From: CBDDCX01 sp965226925
GTDB taxonomy: Bacteria > Gemmatimonadota > Gemmatimonadetes > Longimicrobiales > Gaopeijiaceae
Assembly: GCA_965226925.1 (NCBI GenBank)
Contig: CBDDEN010000009.1
Span: 434,001 to 498,000, forward strand
DNA: 64,000 nucleotides
Reading direction: 5' to 3'
Position numbers and translations under genes: made by a program
Shown: positions 50,452-60,836 of the stretch, piece after piece
Position numbering within the stretch: position 1 is the first letter of the stretch
Layout of the letters: each line of letters opens with the position of its first letter
The notes under the pieces: generated by a model
Seen by the model: the letters and a program-made list of their open reading frames with translations, nothing else
What the model was told of the DNA's origin: nothing
The model's database searches: none

Positions 50452-51392
50452 ATGAACACGACGAGCATCATGGACCTTCAAGGCGTCTTCCCGATCCTCC
50501 CCACTCCCTTCACGGACCAAGGGACCGTCGACAAGGGCAGCCTCCGGCGTGTCATCGACTACGAGATGGAGGTCGGTGTGCACGGCGTCAGCGTTCTCGG
50601 CTTCATGGGCGAGGCGCATCGGCTATCCAATGCAGAGCGGACGCAGGTGGTGGCGACCGCGCTGGACCAGGCCGGCGGTGCGTTCCCCACATGGGTCGGA
50701 GTTCTTGCATTCGGGGCCGCGGGCGCCATCGAGCAGGGCCGCGAGGCGCAGGAGCTCGGAGCCCAGGGCGTGTTCGTCGCTCCGATCGGCGTTCAGAACG
50801 ACCAGGTGATCTTCGACTACTACGCAGCGGTGGCGGAGGCCTTGGACATTCCGGTCGCGATCCACGACTTCCCCGAGTCGTTCCGGACCCTCCTGTCGCC
50901 CGAGCTCATCGCACGGATGGCCAACGAGATCGAGGGCGTGAGCTACATCAAACTGGAGGACTATCCTCCGCTTGCTAAGATGAGCCGCGTTCAGAAGCTG
51001 GCGCCCGACACCATGGGTATCTTCGGAGGCCTGGGTGGCGTGTATTTCCTGGAGGAGCTCCAGCGCGGCTCCAGGGGGATCATGACGGGATTCGCCTTCC
51101 CCGAGGTACTCGTCGCCGTGTACGAGGCCTTCAGGGCGGGGGACCAGCCGAGGGCGGCAAGGATCTTCGACCGCTACGTGACGTTGATACGCTACGAGTT
51201 CCAGCCGAAGATCGGTCTGGGGTACCGGAAGTTCTCCTACCAGAAGCGCGGGATCATCGATTCCGCCTTCATCCGCCCGCCGGGTATGCAGATCGACGAC
51301 TACACGCGGCCGAGCTCGTGGCCATCATCGAACGAGTGGGATTCGACCTCGAAAGGCGCGGGCCGCAGCCGATCGAATTCGCCACTGTCTGA
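50452..51392 (+). CDS. DapA/N-acetylneuraminate lyase-family enzyme, frameshift near the end
   Basis: The TIM-barrel has VFPILPTPFTDQGTVDKGSL at the N terminus, LGFMGEAHRLSNAERTQVV (substrate-binding GxxGE), ALDIPVAIHDFP, then the Schiff-base Lys in GVSYIKLEDYPP. These family members cleave or condense pyruvate-type aldols, such as dihydrodipicolinate synthase or lyases of sugar acids. The frame ends at 51453 only after a missing base at about 51315; adding one G restores TRAELVAIIERVGFDLERRG and a TGA at 51390, a normal C terminus. ATG 50452 is used; no strong ribosome site. It likely shares an operon with the amidohydrolase. Confidence 0.75.
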
Positions 51393-51449
51393 GAATTGCG
51401 GCCCGAAAGGGTACATTCCCAGGCCCTCGAAGCAACAATGGAGACACAC

Positions 51450-51802
51450 ATGAAACGCCATGGGGCACCGCTACTGATTGCGCTCGCGCTCGCGGCGGCT
51501 ATGACGCCGGCCTGGGGCCAGGACGTGTCCACCATGTCGGCCTCCGAGTACATGAACGCGGACGAAGCGAAGCAGTACACGGTCATCGGGTATGTGATCG
51601 GCCGCTATCAGATGGTGACCGAGGGCGAGGCCAAGGCCGTGGGGGAGTGGTCGAGAAGTGGCTGGCGCGCCCGTCCAACGACGGGCTCTGGGGTCTGACC
51701 GAGTTGCTGTACGAGGCCGCGATGCTCGCCGCCTTCGGATCGGAGAGCACGATGCCCGTCGGAGAGGTGTTTGAGCGGGCCCTCTGGGCCAAGTGCGGGT
51801 GA
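51450..51802 (+). CDS. Hypothetical secreted protein, frameshifted
   Basis: A signal peptide (LLIALALAAAMTPAWGQ, cut near GQD) is followed by MSASEYMNADEAKQYTVIGY. The frame closes at 51698, but one base inserted near 51645 (GAGTGG should be GAGGTGG) gives VEKWLARPSNDGLWGLTELL and ends KCG at 51800. The whole product would be about 117 residues. It resembles small periplasmic Rap1a-like proteins (YVIGxxxxxxxxx..Lxxx) with two helices. ATG 51450 follows GGAG. It sits tail to tail with apbE. Confidence 0.5.
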
Positions 51803-51811
51803 GCTGAGTCC

Positions 51812-52906
<1,095 letters not shown>

Positions 52907-52991
52907 GAAGCAAGCATGGCGGGCAGGTGACGCTCGATCAACTCCCGGGGTCTGGACCCGGCCCCGGCGATATCGTTTAGATTCCGCCCCT

Positions 52992-55034
52992 ATGATCTCC
53001 GTATCCAATCTCGAGAAGTCCTTCGGCGACCGGACCCTGTTCGCTCGGGCGTCGTTTCAGCTCAACCCCGGGGAGCGCTACGGCCTGGTGGGTGCCAACG
53101 GCTCGGGCAAGTCCACGCTGCTGAACATCCTGACCGGCGACTTGGAAGCCAGCGACGGTTCCATCTCGATCCCCAAGCGGCTGAGGCTGGGGGTCCTCCG
53201 ACAGGATCAGTTCCTGTATGAGGATCAGGAGATCCTCGGGGTGGCGCTCATGGGCAACCCCGAACTGTGGGACGCGATGGTGGAGAAGGAGGCCTTGTTG
53301 GCGAGGGCGGAGAACCACTTCGACGCGCACCGATTCTCCGAGCTCGAGGAGACCGTGCAACTGCACGACGGCTATACGGCGGAGGCACGAGCGGCCACCA
53401 TCCTGGAGGGGTTGGGCTTGCCGGCACCGGTGCATCGGCAGCCGCTGTCGACGCTGTCGGGTGGCTTCAAGCTTCGGGTCCTGCTGGCGCAGGTACTGGC
53501 GAGCGCCCCCGACGTCCTTCTTCTCGACGAGCCCACGAACCACCTAGACATCCTCTCCATCCGCTGGCTCGAGATGTTTCTGCGCGACTTTCCCGGTCCG
53601 CTTGTCGTGATCTCGCACGACCACCGGTTTCTGGACAACATCTCGACCCACATCCTGGATGTCGATTACGAGACGGTGACGCTCTACCACGGGAACTACA
53701 ACGCGTTTCTGGAGGCGAAGCAGGCGGAGCGAGAGCGCCGGGGAAAGGACATCGCGGCCCGAGAGCGGGAAATCGCTCATCACCAGAAGTTCGTCGACAA
53801 ATTCCGGGCCAAGGCTAGCAAGGCTCGCCAGGCGCAGAGCAGGGTGCGCATGATCGAGAAGAAGGCGGACTCTCTCGACGAGCTGCCCCAGAGCTCTCGT
53901 CGATACCCGACTTTCCGCTTCGAGCAGGTGCGCGATAGCGGGAGAGACGTCTTGCAGATCAAGGGCCTCAAGAAGGCGTTCGGCGACAACCAGGTGCTGC
54001 ACGGCGTGGACCTCGTCGTGAATCGCGGGGATCGGCTGGCTATCATGGGACCCAACGGCATCGGCAAGTCGACTCTACTGAAGATCGTCATGGGCGAGCT
54101 CGAGGCCGACGCCGGGGCGGTCGTCTGGGGTTACGAGACCCATCCCGGCTACTTCGCCCAGGATCACCACGAGCAGTTCGAGTCTCCGACCTTCACGGCC
54201 GAGGAGTGGGTCTGGGACTTCTGTCCGGACAAGGATATCGGATATGTCCGGGCCCGGATGGGCATGATGCTCTTCTCGGGCGACGACGGGAAGAAACGGT
54301 TGAGCGCCCTCTCGGGGGGAGAGGCCGCACGTCTGGTCTTCAGCAGGCTGGCCATCGAACGGCCCAACGTTCTCGTCTTGGACGAGCCCACCAATCATCT
54401 GGATCTCGAGTCCATCGAGGCACTCGTCGAGGGGCTCGAGGCCTTCGAGGGCACGCTGCTGATCGTGTCACACGATCGTTGGTTCGTCAGCCAACTCGCG
54501 ACCCGCGTCGTGGAGATCAAACCCGACGATATCGTCGACTACTTGGGCACGTACGATGAATACGTGCACTACTGCGGCGACGACCATCTCGACGCCGACC
54601 GCGTAATACTCAAGGCCAAGAGTGAGAAGAAGCGGGGGAAGGGGCAGGGGAAGGGAAAAGGGGACGGCAAGGGCAAACGGAACGGCAAGGGCAAAGGCAA
54701 AGGAGACGCCACGGACGGGTCAGGGGCGGGGCGGGTGGGTCGGAAGTCGGGAACGACCGACCATCATGAGAAGCGCAAGACCCGGGGCGGGAATCACAAG
54801 GCTGAGCTGAGCCGACTGCGGAAGACCCTCGACGCGCTGATGGAACACATCGACGCGGCCGAAGCTCGGGTGCGCGAGATCGACGAGATGTTCTGTGAGC
54901 CCGACTACTACGCGAACACGGCAGCCGACGACGTGCGCGCGATGGAAGATGAACGGTCGCGATTGCAGGGGGAGGTTGCCGATCTTACCGCTCGATGGGA
55001 ACGGACAGAGGAGAGAATGGGCGCCCTCCAGTAA
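52992..55034 (+). CDS. ABC-F family ATPase with Lys/Gly-rich linker
   Basis: The 680-residue protein has two ABC domains. The first has Walker A GANGSGKST, signature LSTLSGGFKLRVLLAQ and Walker B DVLLLDEPTNHLDI; the second has GPNGIGKSTLLK, LSALSGGEAARLVFSR and LVLDEPTNHLDL. No membrane segment is present. ABC-F proteins bind the ribosome E site and rescue stalled translation or give antibiotic protection. After the second domain comes a low-complexity KGKG(D/Q/R) tract (about 545-575) and a C-terminal coiled coil (RLRKTLDALMEHID..LTARWERTEERMG), as in Uup/YdiF-type proteins. ATG 52992. Basic tract may bind rRNA. Confidence 0.9.
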   Translation: MISVSNLEKSFGDRTLFARASFQLNPGERYGLVGANGSGKSTLLNILTGDLEASDGSISIPKRLRLGVLRQDQFLYEDQEILGVALMGNPELWDAMVEKEALLARAENHFDAHRFSELEETVQLHDGYTAEARAATILEGLGLPAPVHRQPLSTLSGGFKLRVLLAQVLASAPDVLLLDEPTNHLDILSIRWLEMFLRDFPGPLVVISHDHRFLDNISTHILDVDYETVTLYHGNYNAFLEAKQAERERRGKDIAAREREIAHHQKFVDKFRAKASKARQAQSRVRMIEKKADSLDELPQSSRRYPTFRFEQVRDSGRDVLQIKGLKKAFGDNQVLHGVDLVVNRGDRLAIMGPNGIGKSTLLKIVMGELEADAGAVVWGYETHPGYFAQDHHEQFESPTFTAEEWVWDFCPDKDIGYVRARMGMMLFSGDDGKKRLSALSGGEAARLVFSRLAIERPNVLVLDEPTNHLDLESIEALVEGLEAFEGTLLIVSHDRWFVSQLATRVVEIKPDDIVDYLGTYDEYVHYCGDDHLDADRVILKAKSEKKRGKGQGKGKGDGKGKRNGKGKGKGDATDGSGAGRVGRKSGTTDHHEKRKTRGGNHKAELSRLRKTLDALMEHIDAAEARVREIDEMFCEPDYYANTAADDVRAMEDERSRLQGEVADLTARWERTEERMGALQ

Positions 55035-55193
55035 CCGATCTGCGGTTGCCGTTCGGGTTGGGTGCCCCACTCGCGTAGGGCTGGTCTCTTCTCTACGTTG
55101 GCGGCGCGATCGGTTTCGATGGAACTAACGCGAGGCAAGTTGGGTTGTCATGTTCGTTCATGCCGCAGTCTCTGCTCCGGAGGTACGACACAC

Positions 55194-55628
55194 TTGAAGA
55201 CGCCGAGACGGTCGACTTGGCTTCGGCTGTTTCCCGTGTTGGTAGGGGCGCTCGTCGTGGCGTCCTGCGGGGTCGACACCGAGTCGAACACATTCACCGG
55301 CCCTAGCGGTCCGTCGGATGGGTGTACGGGTTGTCAGGACGTGATCGCGGTACGGGTGAACCCTCCCAGTGCGACGATGTTCGTCGATCAGACCCTTCAA
55401 CTCACCGGTGAGGCCGTCAACTCCCAAGGCCAGGTGTTGGTCGGCCGGACCATCGCGTGGCTGTCGTCCGACGAGGACGTCGCCAAGATGTCGTCCGACG
55501 GTGTCGTGACCGGACTCGCCATCGGTTCCGCCACCATCACGGTTTCCACGGGCGGGGTATCCGGCACCGCCGCGATCACCGTGACCCCCGCTCCGGTTCC
55601 GGCTCCGGTTCCAGCTCCGGGGGGGTAA
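55194..55628 (+). CDS. Lipoprotein with bacterial Ig-like (BIG2) domain
   Basis: The 144-residue protein begins with a lipoprotein signal ending VVASCGVD (lipobox, Cys about residue 24). A single BIG2-type domain follows: VIAVRVNPPSATMFVDQTLQ, AWLSSDEDVAKMSSDGVVTG and SATITVSTGGVSGTAAITVT. It ends in a PAPVPAPVPAPGG tail. It is anchored in the envelope, perhaps in adhesion or wall contact. TTG 55194 is chosen because GGAGG lies ten bases upstream and the signal starts there. Its TAA overlaps the next ATG (TAATG). Confidence 0.7.
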   Translation: MKTPRRSTWLRLFPVLVGALVVASCGVDTESNTFTGPSGPSDGCTGCQDVIAVRVNPPSATMFVDQTLQLTGEAVNSQGQVLVGRTIAWLSSDEDVAKMSSDGVVTGLAIGSATITVSTGGVSGTAAITVTPAPVPAPVPAPGG

Positions 55629-56182
55629 TGATCCGAGAGACTTGGCCGTGGTGGATCGGCGGCCCACTGATCGGCCTGGTCGTCCCCGTCGTCTACCTGT
55701 ACGGAGCCAAGAAGTGGGGCGTCTCTTCGACCCTGCGCCACATGTGCGCCGCCACCTTTCCCGCCGGCCTGGAGTACTTCCGGTACGATTGGCGGTCTCG
55801 TGGTAGCTGGCAGCTACTCATGGCTCTGGGCATGGTATTCGGTGCGGTGATCGCGAGCGTGTTCCTCGCTTCGCCGGATCCGATCTTACCGATTTCGGAG
55901 CGAACCTGGACCGCCCTCGCCGAACTGGGCCTCCAGGATCGAGAGGGGCTGGTGCCGTCGTCCCTCTTCTCCTGGAGCGGGCTCGCCACCGTCCCGGGTT
56001 TCGTCGTCATCGTCGTCGGAGGGTTCCTGGTCGGCTTCGGATCCCGCTACGCGGACGGGTGCACGTCCGGGCACGCCATTTCGGGGCTTGCGAACCTGCA
56101 GCTGTCGTCGCTGGCCGCGGTCATCGGCTTCTTCGTAGGCGGGCTCGTCGTTACGCATCTGCTGCTCCCTCTGATCCTCTGA
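55628..56182 (+). CDS. YeeE/YedE-family membrane protein (first half-transporter)
   Basis: The 184-residue protein has about five hydrophobic segments and the family motif FGSRYADGCTSGHAISGLANL near residue 137-157, with the conserved Cys in GCTSGH. It starts by ATG 55628, overlapping the lipoprotein stop. Split YeeE/YedE halves form thiosulfate or sulfur-compound importers in other bacteria; the central Cys handles the sulfur atom. The second half follows four bases downstream. Family function is inferred. Confidence 0.85.
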   Translation: MIRETWPWWIGGPLIGLVVPVVYLYGAKKWGVSSTLRHMCAATFPAGLEYFRYDWRSRGSWQLLMALGMVFGAVIASVFLASPDPILPISERTWTALAELGLQDREGLVPSSLFSWSGLATVPGFVVIVVGGFLVGFGSRYADGCTSGHAISGLANLQLSSLAAVIGFFVGGLVVTHLLLPLIL

Positions 56183-56185
56183 CGC

Positions 56186-56635
56186 ATGAGCGAAGACACC
56201 GTAAGCAGAGCCGAGCCCGTGGGACCCTACTTTCTGCTGGGCGTCTACCTGGGAGTGGTGTTCATCAAGACGGAAGTGATCTCGTGGTTTCGGATCCAAG
56301 AGATGTTTCGCTTCCATGCCTTCCATATGTACGGGATCATCGGAGGAGCGGTGGCGGTGGGTGCGTTGGGTGTCTTCCTGATCAAGAAGACCAACGTCCG
56401 AACGGTGACCGGGCGCCCCATCGTGTTTCCCACGCCTCAGGATAGCCGCCCAGGGCCGCAGCATTGGATCGGGGGTACGATCTTCGGGCTTGGTTGGGGC
56501 CTTCTCGGTGCTTGCCCCGGCCCGATCTACGCCCTCATCGGAGCGGGCGTTTGGGTGATGTTCGTCGGGCTTCTGGCGGCGCTAGCGGGCGCTTGGTTCT
56601 ACGGCCTTCTACGGCCCAGGCTTCCGCACAGCTGA
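56186..56635 (+). CDS. YeeE/YedE-family (DUF6691) membrane protein (second half-transporter)
   Basis: The 149-residue protein has four hydrophobic segments. LGVYLGVVFIKTEVISWFRI and FGLGWGLLGACPGPIYALIG contain the conserved motif with Cys in GACPGP. It pairs with the preceding gene, from which it is separated by three bases. Together they equal a full YeeE with both sulfur-binding Cys (GCTSGH and GACPGP). ATG 56186 follows directly after the upstream TGA, so translation is coupled. Confidence 0.85.
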   Translation: MSEDTVSRAEPVGPYFLLGVYLGVVFIKTEVISWFRIQEMFRFHAFHMYGIIGGAVAVGALGVFLIKKTNVRTVTGRPIVFPTPQDSRPGPQHWIGGTIFGLGWGLLGACPGPIYALIGAGVWVMFVGLLAALAGAWFYGLLRPRLPHS

Positions 56636-56658
56636 CCTCAGGGGCCGTCGAGGTGGCC

Positions 56659-58128
56659 CTAAGTCGGTGGTCGCGAATGATCCAAGGTCCGGCGAACGGC
56701 CGAGGCGAGGTCGGCTCTGGTGAGAGGCTTCTCCAGGCAGAGATAGTGTTTCGGGAGATCGTCGCCCCGGACACTCCCGTACGAATAGCCCGACATCAGG
56801 ATCACCTTTAGCCCTGGGCTGATCTCGGTCAGTTTCTTCACCAGGTCCGGCCCGGACATCTCGGGCATGACGACGTCCGACAGGACGAGGTCAACCGCGT
56901 CGGGTCCGTTCCGGGTCATCGCCTCCCGGAGTGCGCTCGATGCCGTCTCGGCGCCCTCGGCCTCGATGACCGAGTATCCCAAATCACGGAGAATACGCGA
57001 CGTGAGGACCCTGACCATGGCCTCGTCTTCAACGACGAGAATCGTCTCGGTGCCGTGTGCGAGGCCGTCGGAGGCAACCTCTTCGACGGGCTCTGCATCG
57101 CTCGGCTCCTGTGTCAACACGGGGAGGTAGATCAGAAACGTGGTTCCTGAGGCCACCTCGCTACTCGCCCAGATGCTGCCGCCGCTCTGCTTAACGATGC
57201 CGTACGCAGTGGCCAGACCCAGGCCGCTGCCGTCGCCCCGCCCCTTGGTCGTGAAGAACGGCTCGAAGATGTGCCCCAAGGCGTGCTCGGGGATTCCTTC
57301 GCCGGAATCGGTGACTTTGAGTAGCACGTGTGGGCCGGGCGATAATGTAATGAAGTCCTGCACGAAGTCCTCGCCGACCTCCACTTCTGTAGTCGTGATC
57401 TCGAGCCTCCCTCCGTCAGGCATCGCGTCTCTGGAGTTGACCACCAGATTCAGCACGACCTGCTCGAGCTGTGTCGGGTCGGCGTAGATGGTACTGGAGG
57501 GCGTGTCGTAGTGCGTGACGACTTCGATGTTTTCGCCGACGACCCTGCGCACCATTTTTTCAAGCTGCCCGAGCGTGGCGTCGAGGTTGACGAGCTGGGG
57601 ACGGAGAAGCTGTCTGCCACTAAAGGCCAGGAGTTGTCGCACCAGACTGCCAGCACCTTTCGCCGCGGATGCGAGTTCAGTCAGTTCCTCTTGGCTCTCA
57701 TCCTCATCGCTGATGCGGCTGCCGACGACCTGTGCGCAGAGGAGCATGACCATCAGATGGTTGTTGAAGTCGTGAGCGATTCCGGCTGCCAAGCGTCCTA
57801 CGGCTTCGTGCTTCTGAGAGAAGGACAACTGACGACGTAGTCTCTCACTCTCGCGTTCGGCTTCCTTCCTCTCCGAGAGGTCGCGCGCGAAGAGACAGAG
57901 CACGTGTCGGTTCCGGTAGATGACGAGGTTCGCACTCACTTCAACCGGCACGACCGTGCCATCGCTTCGTCTGTACGACCGCTCGCCCAGAATGTCGTGA
58001 TGCTCCCCCACTACTCGAGTCACAAACCTGTCCTGCTCTTCTGGAGTACCGAGGTCGATATCATAGAGGTCGAGGTTAAGCAACTCGCTCATCGTGAACC
58101 CCAGCAGAGTCGCCAGCGCAGGGTTCAC
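56659..58128 (-). CDS. PAS-histidine kinase with C-terminal receiver, N terminus truncated
   Basis: The 489-codon frame has a PAS domain (from NPALATLLGFTMSELLNLDL to LFARDLSERKEAERE), HisKA with the phospho-His in GRLAAGIAHDFNNHL, the HATPase with PTQLEQVVLNLVVNSRDAMP, DSGEGIP and GDGSGLGLATAYGIVKQ, then a REC domain with DLVLSDVVMPEMSG and KPL. It is a hybrid kinase; no membrane segment. GTG 58128 begins in the middle of the PAS domain (the first strand and helix are absent) directly after a stop, while a response regulator starts on the other strand 18 bases away, also truncated. A longer protein probably existed. Confidence 0.75.
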   Translation of the reverse strand: MNPALATLLGFTMSELLNLDLYDIDLGTPEEQDRFVTRVVGEHHDILGERSYRRSDGTVVPVEVSANLVIYRNRHVLCLFARDLSERKEAERESERLRRQLSFSQKHEAVGRLAAGIAHDFNNHLMVMLLCAQVVGSRISDEDESQEELTELASAAKGAGSLVRQLLAFSGRQLLRPQLVNLDATLGQLEKMVRRVVGENIEVVTHYDTPSSTIYADPTQLEQVVLNLVVNSRDAMPDGGRLEITTTEVEVGEDFVQDFITLSPGPHVLLKVTDSGEGIPEHALGHIFEPFFTTKGRGDGSGLGLATAYGIVKQSGGSIWASSEVASGTTFLIYLPVLTQEPSDAEPVEEVASDGLAHGTETILVVEDEAMVRVLTSRILRDLGYSVIEAEGAETASSALREAMTRNGPDAVDLVLSDVVMPEMSGPDLVKKLTEISPGLKVILMSGYSYGSVRGDDLPKHYLCLEKPLTRADLASAVRRTLDHSRPPT

Positions 58129-58145
58129 GCATCAGTTGGGCGGAC

Positions 58146-58583
58146 CTGGCCGTTCTTGACCCCGATGATGCGAGCGTTCTCATCGTCGACGACGACCCCG
58201 CGATCCGCCGAACATTGGAGAAGGTCGTCGAGAGTTACGGATACAGCACGAAGACTGCCGCTTCGGCCGAAGAGGCAGACCAGTGGCTATCCACCACGCG
58301 CTTCGACGTGGTCCTCCTGGATATCGAGTTGCCGAGGATGAGCGGAGTGGAGTTCCTGGCTTGGGCACTCGCGCGAGACCCTGAGGTGGCGGTGATCATG
58401 CTGACCGGGTTGGACAACCCAGCCCTCGCCCTGGAGTGCCTGGCCAACGGGGCGAGAACGTACTTCGTCAAGCCGTTCGATCCGGGATTCATGCGTCACG
58501 CACTGCGCGATGCGGTGGCGATGCGGCGGCTCCTGGTGGAGCGAAACGGGCGCGCGGCGGCCGCTCCAAGGACCGAGGTTTGA
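58146..58583 (+). CDS. Response regulator receiver protein, start missing
   Basis: The receiver domain reads ASVLIVDDDPAIRRTLEKVV (acidic pocket), RFDVVLLDIELPRMSGVEFL with the phospho-Asp, EVAVIMLTGLDNPALALECL and YFVKPF with the switch Lys. The C-terminal tail is short and Arg/Ala-rich, with no output domain; homologs often have an HD-GYP or similar domain. There is no ATG, GTG or TTG before DASVLIVD in frame; the first usable one, TTG 58215, would delete the acidic pocket. The lost start lies at the same point (about 58.13 kb) as the kinase truncation. Confidence 0.65.
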   Translation: MAVLDPDDASVLIVDDDPAIRRTLEKVVESYGYSTKTAASAEEADQWLSTTRFDVVLLDIELPRMSGVEFLAWALARDPEVAVIMLTGLDNPALALECLANGARTYFVKPFDPGFMRHALRDAVAMRRLLVERNGRAAAAPRTEV

Positions 58584-58605
58584 CAGGGCGGTACGATCCG
58601 AAGAG

Positions 58606-58985
58606 CTATCGACTCGAACCCGGGCCCATTGCTTCCGGCTCAATCCGCACCACTGCAGTTCCGTCCCTCTCCTCGACCAGCGTGCCGAAGTGGGCCGAGC
58701 GCTCGATCACAACCCGGACGATCTTCTGCCCCAACTCACCCATCGCCGGTAAAGGCCGACCTCGCACGGACGGTGGTTCACCGAACCGTCGGCGCCGGCG
58801 TCGATCACCGCGTGGGCGAACTCGATGATGAAGTCTGCGGGGATCGTGCGGTTCGCGCCGCCTTCGTGGGCGTGAATCGAGACCACGACGTAGTCGGCCA
58901 GCACCTTGGCGTTGCGGGGTACTCTGCTGTTCGTGTTCGCCGAGGCTAGGCCCCCCTGTCGGCCTTGGCAAGCCGTGCCGTGTTC
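58606..58985 (-). pseudogene. CapA/poly-gamma-glutamate synthesis-type remnant
   Basis: Minus-strand codons give LADYVVVSIHAHEGGANRT, then PADFIIEFAHAVIDAGADG. This is the HAHEG motif region of the CapA/calcineurin-like family (PGA_cap). A second block in a shifted frame, ELGQKIVRVVIERSAHFGT and GTAVVRIEPEAM, matches the C terminus. The segment between (GADG..) and all N-terminal sequence are missing. It is a decayed gene with two of its blocks left. Confidence 0.55.
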
Positions 58986-58990
58986 GCCTT

Positions 58991-60287
58991 CTAGTGACCC
59001 GTCACGATTCGGGTCCCCTCGGTGCTCGCGTCGTATCCGAACCGGTCCCTGATCTGTCCCGCCGGGTCGACGAGCACGATCGTGTCCCCGGTGTTGTTCA
59101 GGTTGAGGGGCAATCCGCGCCTCTGCGTCGTGCCTGTGGCTCCGGATGGAAGCCTACCCAGGTCCGAGAGAGGCCACCGACGCAGGGCCAGGTCCTGCAG
59201 GTACCACTGGGCGAGATCGGCCGTGCCCGGGCCATCGTTCCGGATCGTCACCTCCTCCAACTCCCGGTCTTCTCCTACCGGGTCTGGGAGCAGGCTTTCG
59301 ATGACCACCGTGGCGTCGGCAGGTGTCCTGTTCTTGATGTCGAAGGTGTGTTCGCACGGCGTACTGACCGGTGCCCGCGTCCACCGTGATCCGTATCGTT
59401 CCTTCCGGTCCCGTCGGGTCGAGATCCGCGATGAACGCGTCCTCCACATTGCCACCGAGCCCTCCCTTGGTGTAGCGATTGGTCTGGAACACACGAGGCG
59501 GATCCGGGAGGGTGGCCAGGGCCTCCAGCGTCACTCTCCGCGGATGGCGGTAGTCGGCCCGATCGCCATTGGAGATGCTGACGGCGCTGGGGGACAGGTC
59601 CCGAATGAAGGCGGCCGAAGTACTCGAATGAGAACCGTGGTGGTTGGCCTGGTAGACGTCGACGTCGGTGACCGCGTCGAGAGCGGCGATCTTCCCCTCC
59701 GTGAACGACTCGATGTCCCCTCCGACGAAGAGGCGGAAACCCATCCATTCGATGAGAAGGGCCACGCTCATGTCGTTCTCGTCGTGTCCCGACTGAGCGT
59801 CCTGCTCACCCGTGACGACTCCACCCGACGCGATGCAGGTCACCGTGACGGCCCCCAACATGAACGACTCTCCACGCTGCAGGTGTCGTGCGCGGTGGCC
59901 GATGGCCGTGTCGTATTCCACGTAACGAGCGCTCGTACGCTTGCCGGCGGGTAAGAAGTCCTTGTCGCCTCGGTCGTACGCGTTGAGGATCGGGATCGCC
60001 GGCGAGGACGTGAGTTCGTCGATTCCTCCGTAGTGGTCCGAGTGATAATGGGTGGTCACGAAGTGATCGATCCGCTCGACGCCCGCCCCGTCCAGCACCT
60101 GGCGGATCGTCTGTCCGCGGCCATCGTCCCCCGCGTCGATCAGAAGGCTCTCTCCCGTCGGCGAAACGACCAGCGTCGCATCTCCCTGATCCACGTCGAT
60201 GTGGTAGCTGTCCATCTGCTGGCCGTAGAGGGACGTGCCGAGGAGACTCGCCATCAGGGTGAGCACGCCAAGGCGCATGGGGCTCAT
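58991..60287 (-). CDS. Secreted metallo-beta-lactamase-fold protein with lamin-tail domain, frameshifted
   Basis: The first frame (60287 to about 59370) has a signal peptide (LGVLTLMASLLGTSLYGQQ) and a ComEC-like MBL core: VVSPTGESLLIDAGDDG, THYHSDHYGGID, FVGGDIESF, VYQANHHGSHSSTSAAF. Near 59355 the frame changes and continues CEHTFDIKNRTPADATVVIE, then a lamin-tail (LTD) domain: ELEEVTIRNDGPGTADLAQW, LALRRWPLSDLG, LNLNNTGDTIVLVDPAGQI. MBL plus LTD is a known architecture for secreted nucleases or hydrolases. One base lost at a GTGCG stretch explains the shift. ATG 60287 is supported by the signal peptide. Confidence 0.7.
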
Positions 60288-60294
60288 GCCGGCC

Positions 60295-60702
60295 CTAGAG
60301 GAACACCGCGATGAAGAGCGCGACCAGAATGCCGCCGGCACCCACCGCCAGCAGGATGGTCACCAGAATGACGACGAAGGTCAGGAGGTTGTTCACGCTA
60401 GCGAGCGCCGCCATCAGATCGGAGACGTCGCTCCCTTCGGTGGTCACGATGCGACGAAGCGCATTGCCCGCACCGATCGTCAGTACCCCGGTGACGGCGT
60501 AGAGGAGCGTGACCAACGCGGCCATCGCGCTTCCGCTCAGAATCTCCGGGATCGCGAGAAGGGCGAGGATGCCGAGTAGGACCGCAAGAGAGCGCATGCG
60601 ATTCGACAGCCCCTTGAACAGAGCGTCGTCCTCGGGGCTGAACTCGTAGCCTTCCCCGCGGGCCGGCGCGGTGCCGGACTCCATGGTCGTTGCATCCTCC
60701 AT
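60295..60702 (-). CDS. Small hypothetical membrane protein
   Basis: About 135 residues with two hydrophobic segments: LAVLLGILALLAIPEILSGS with AALVTLLYAVTGVLTIGA next to it, and LLTFVVILVTILLAVGAGGI. The N-terminal 40 residues are polar and acidic. I do not recognise the family. ATG 60702 is taken because GAGG lies six bases upstream; ATG 60714 and ATG 60681 are in frame. It follows the MBL/LTD gene on the same strand by seven bases before that gene's start, so they may be one unit. Confidence 0.55.
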   Translation of the reverse strand: MEDATTMESGTAPARGEGYEFSPEDDALFKGLSNRMRSLAVLLGILALLAIPEILSGSAMAALVTLLYAVTGVLTIGAGNALRRIVTTEGSDVSDLMAALASVNNLLTFVVILVTILLAVGAGGILVALFIAVFL

Positions 60703-60836
60703 CGTCGTCCTCATGTGTAAGGTATTCTTCCACATTGGAGCCGAGGTCTCCGTGAATCAAGCCCTTGCTCGACGGAGGGTCAGCTCGACAGCCAACGCAT
60801 GACGTTGAGTAGGACACAACCGATGCCTCGCCGACC

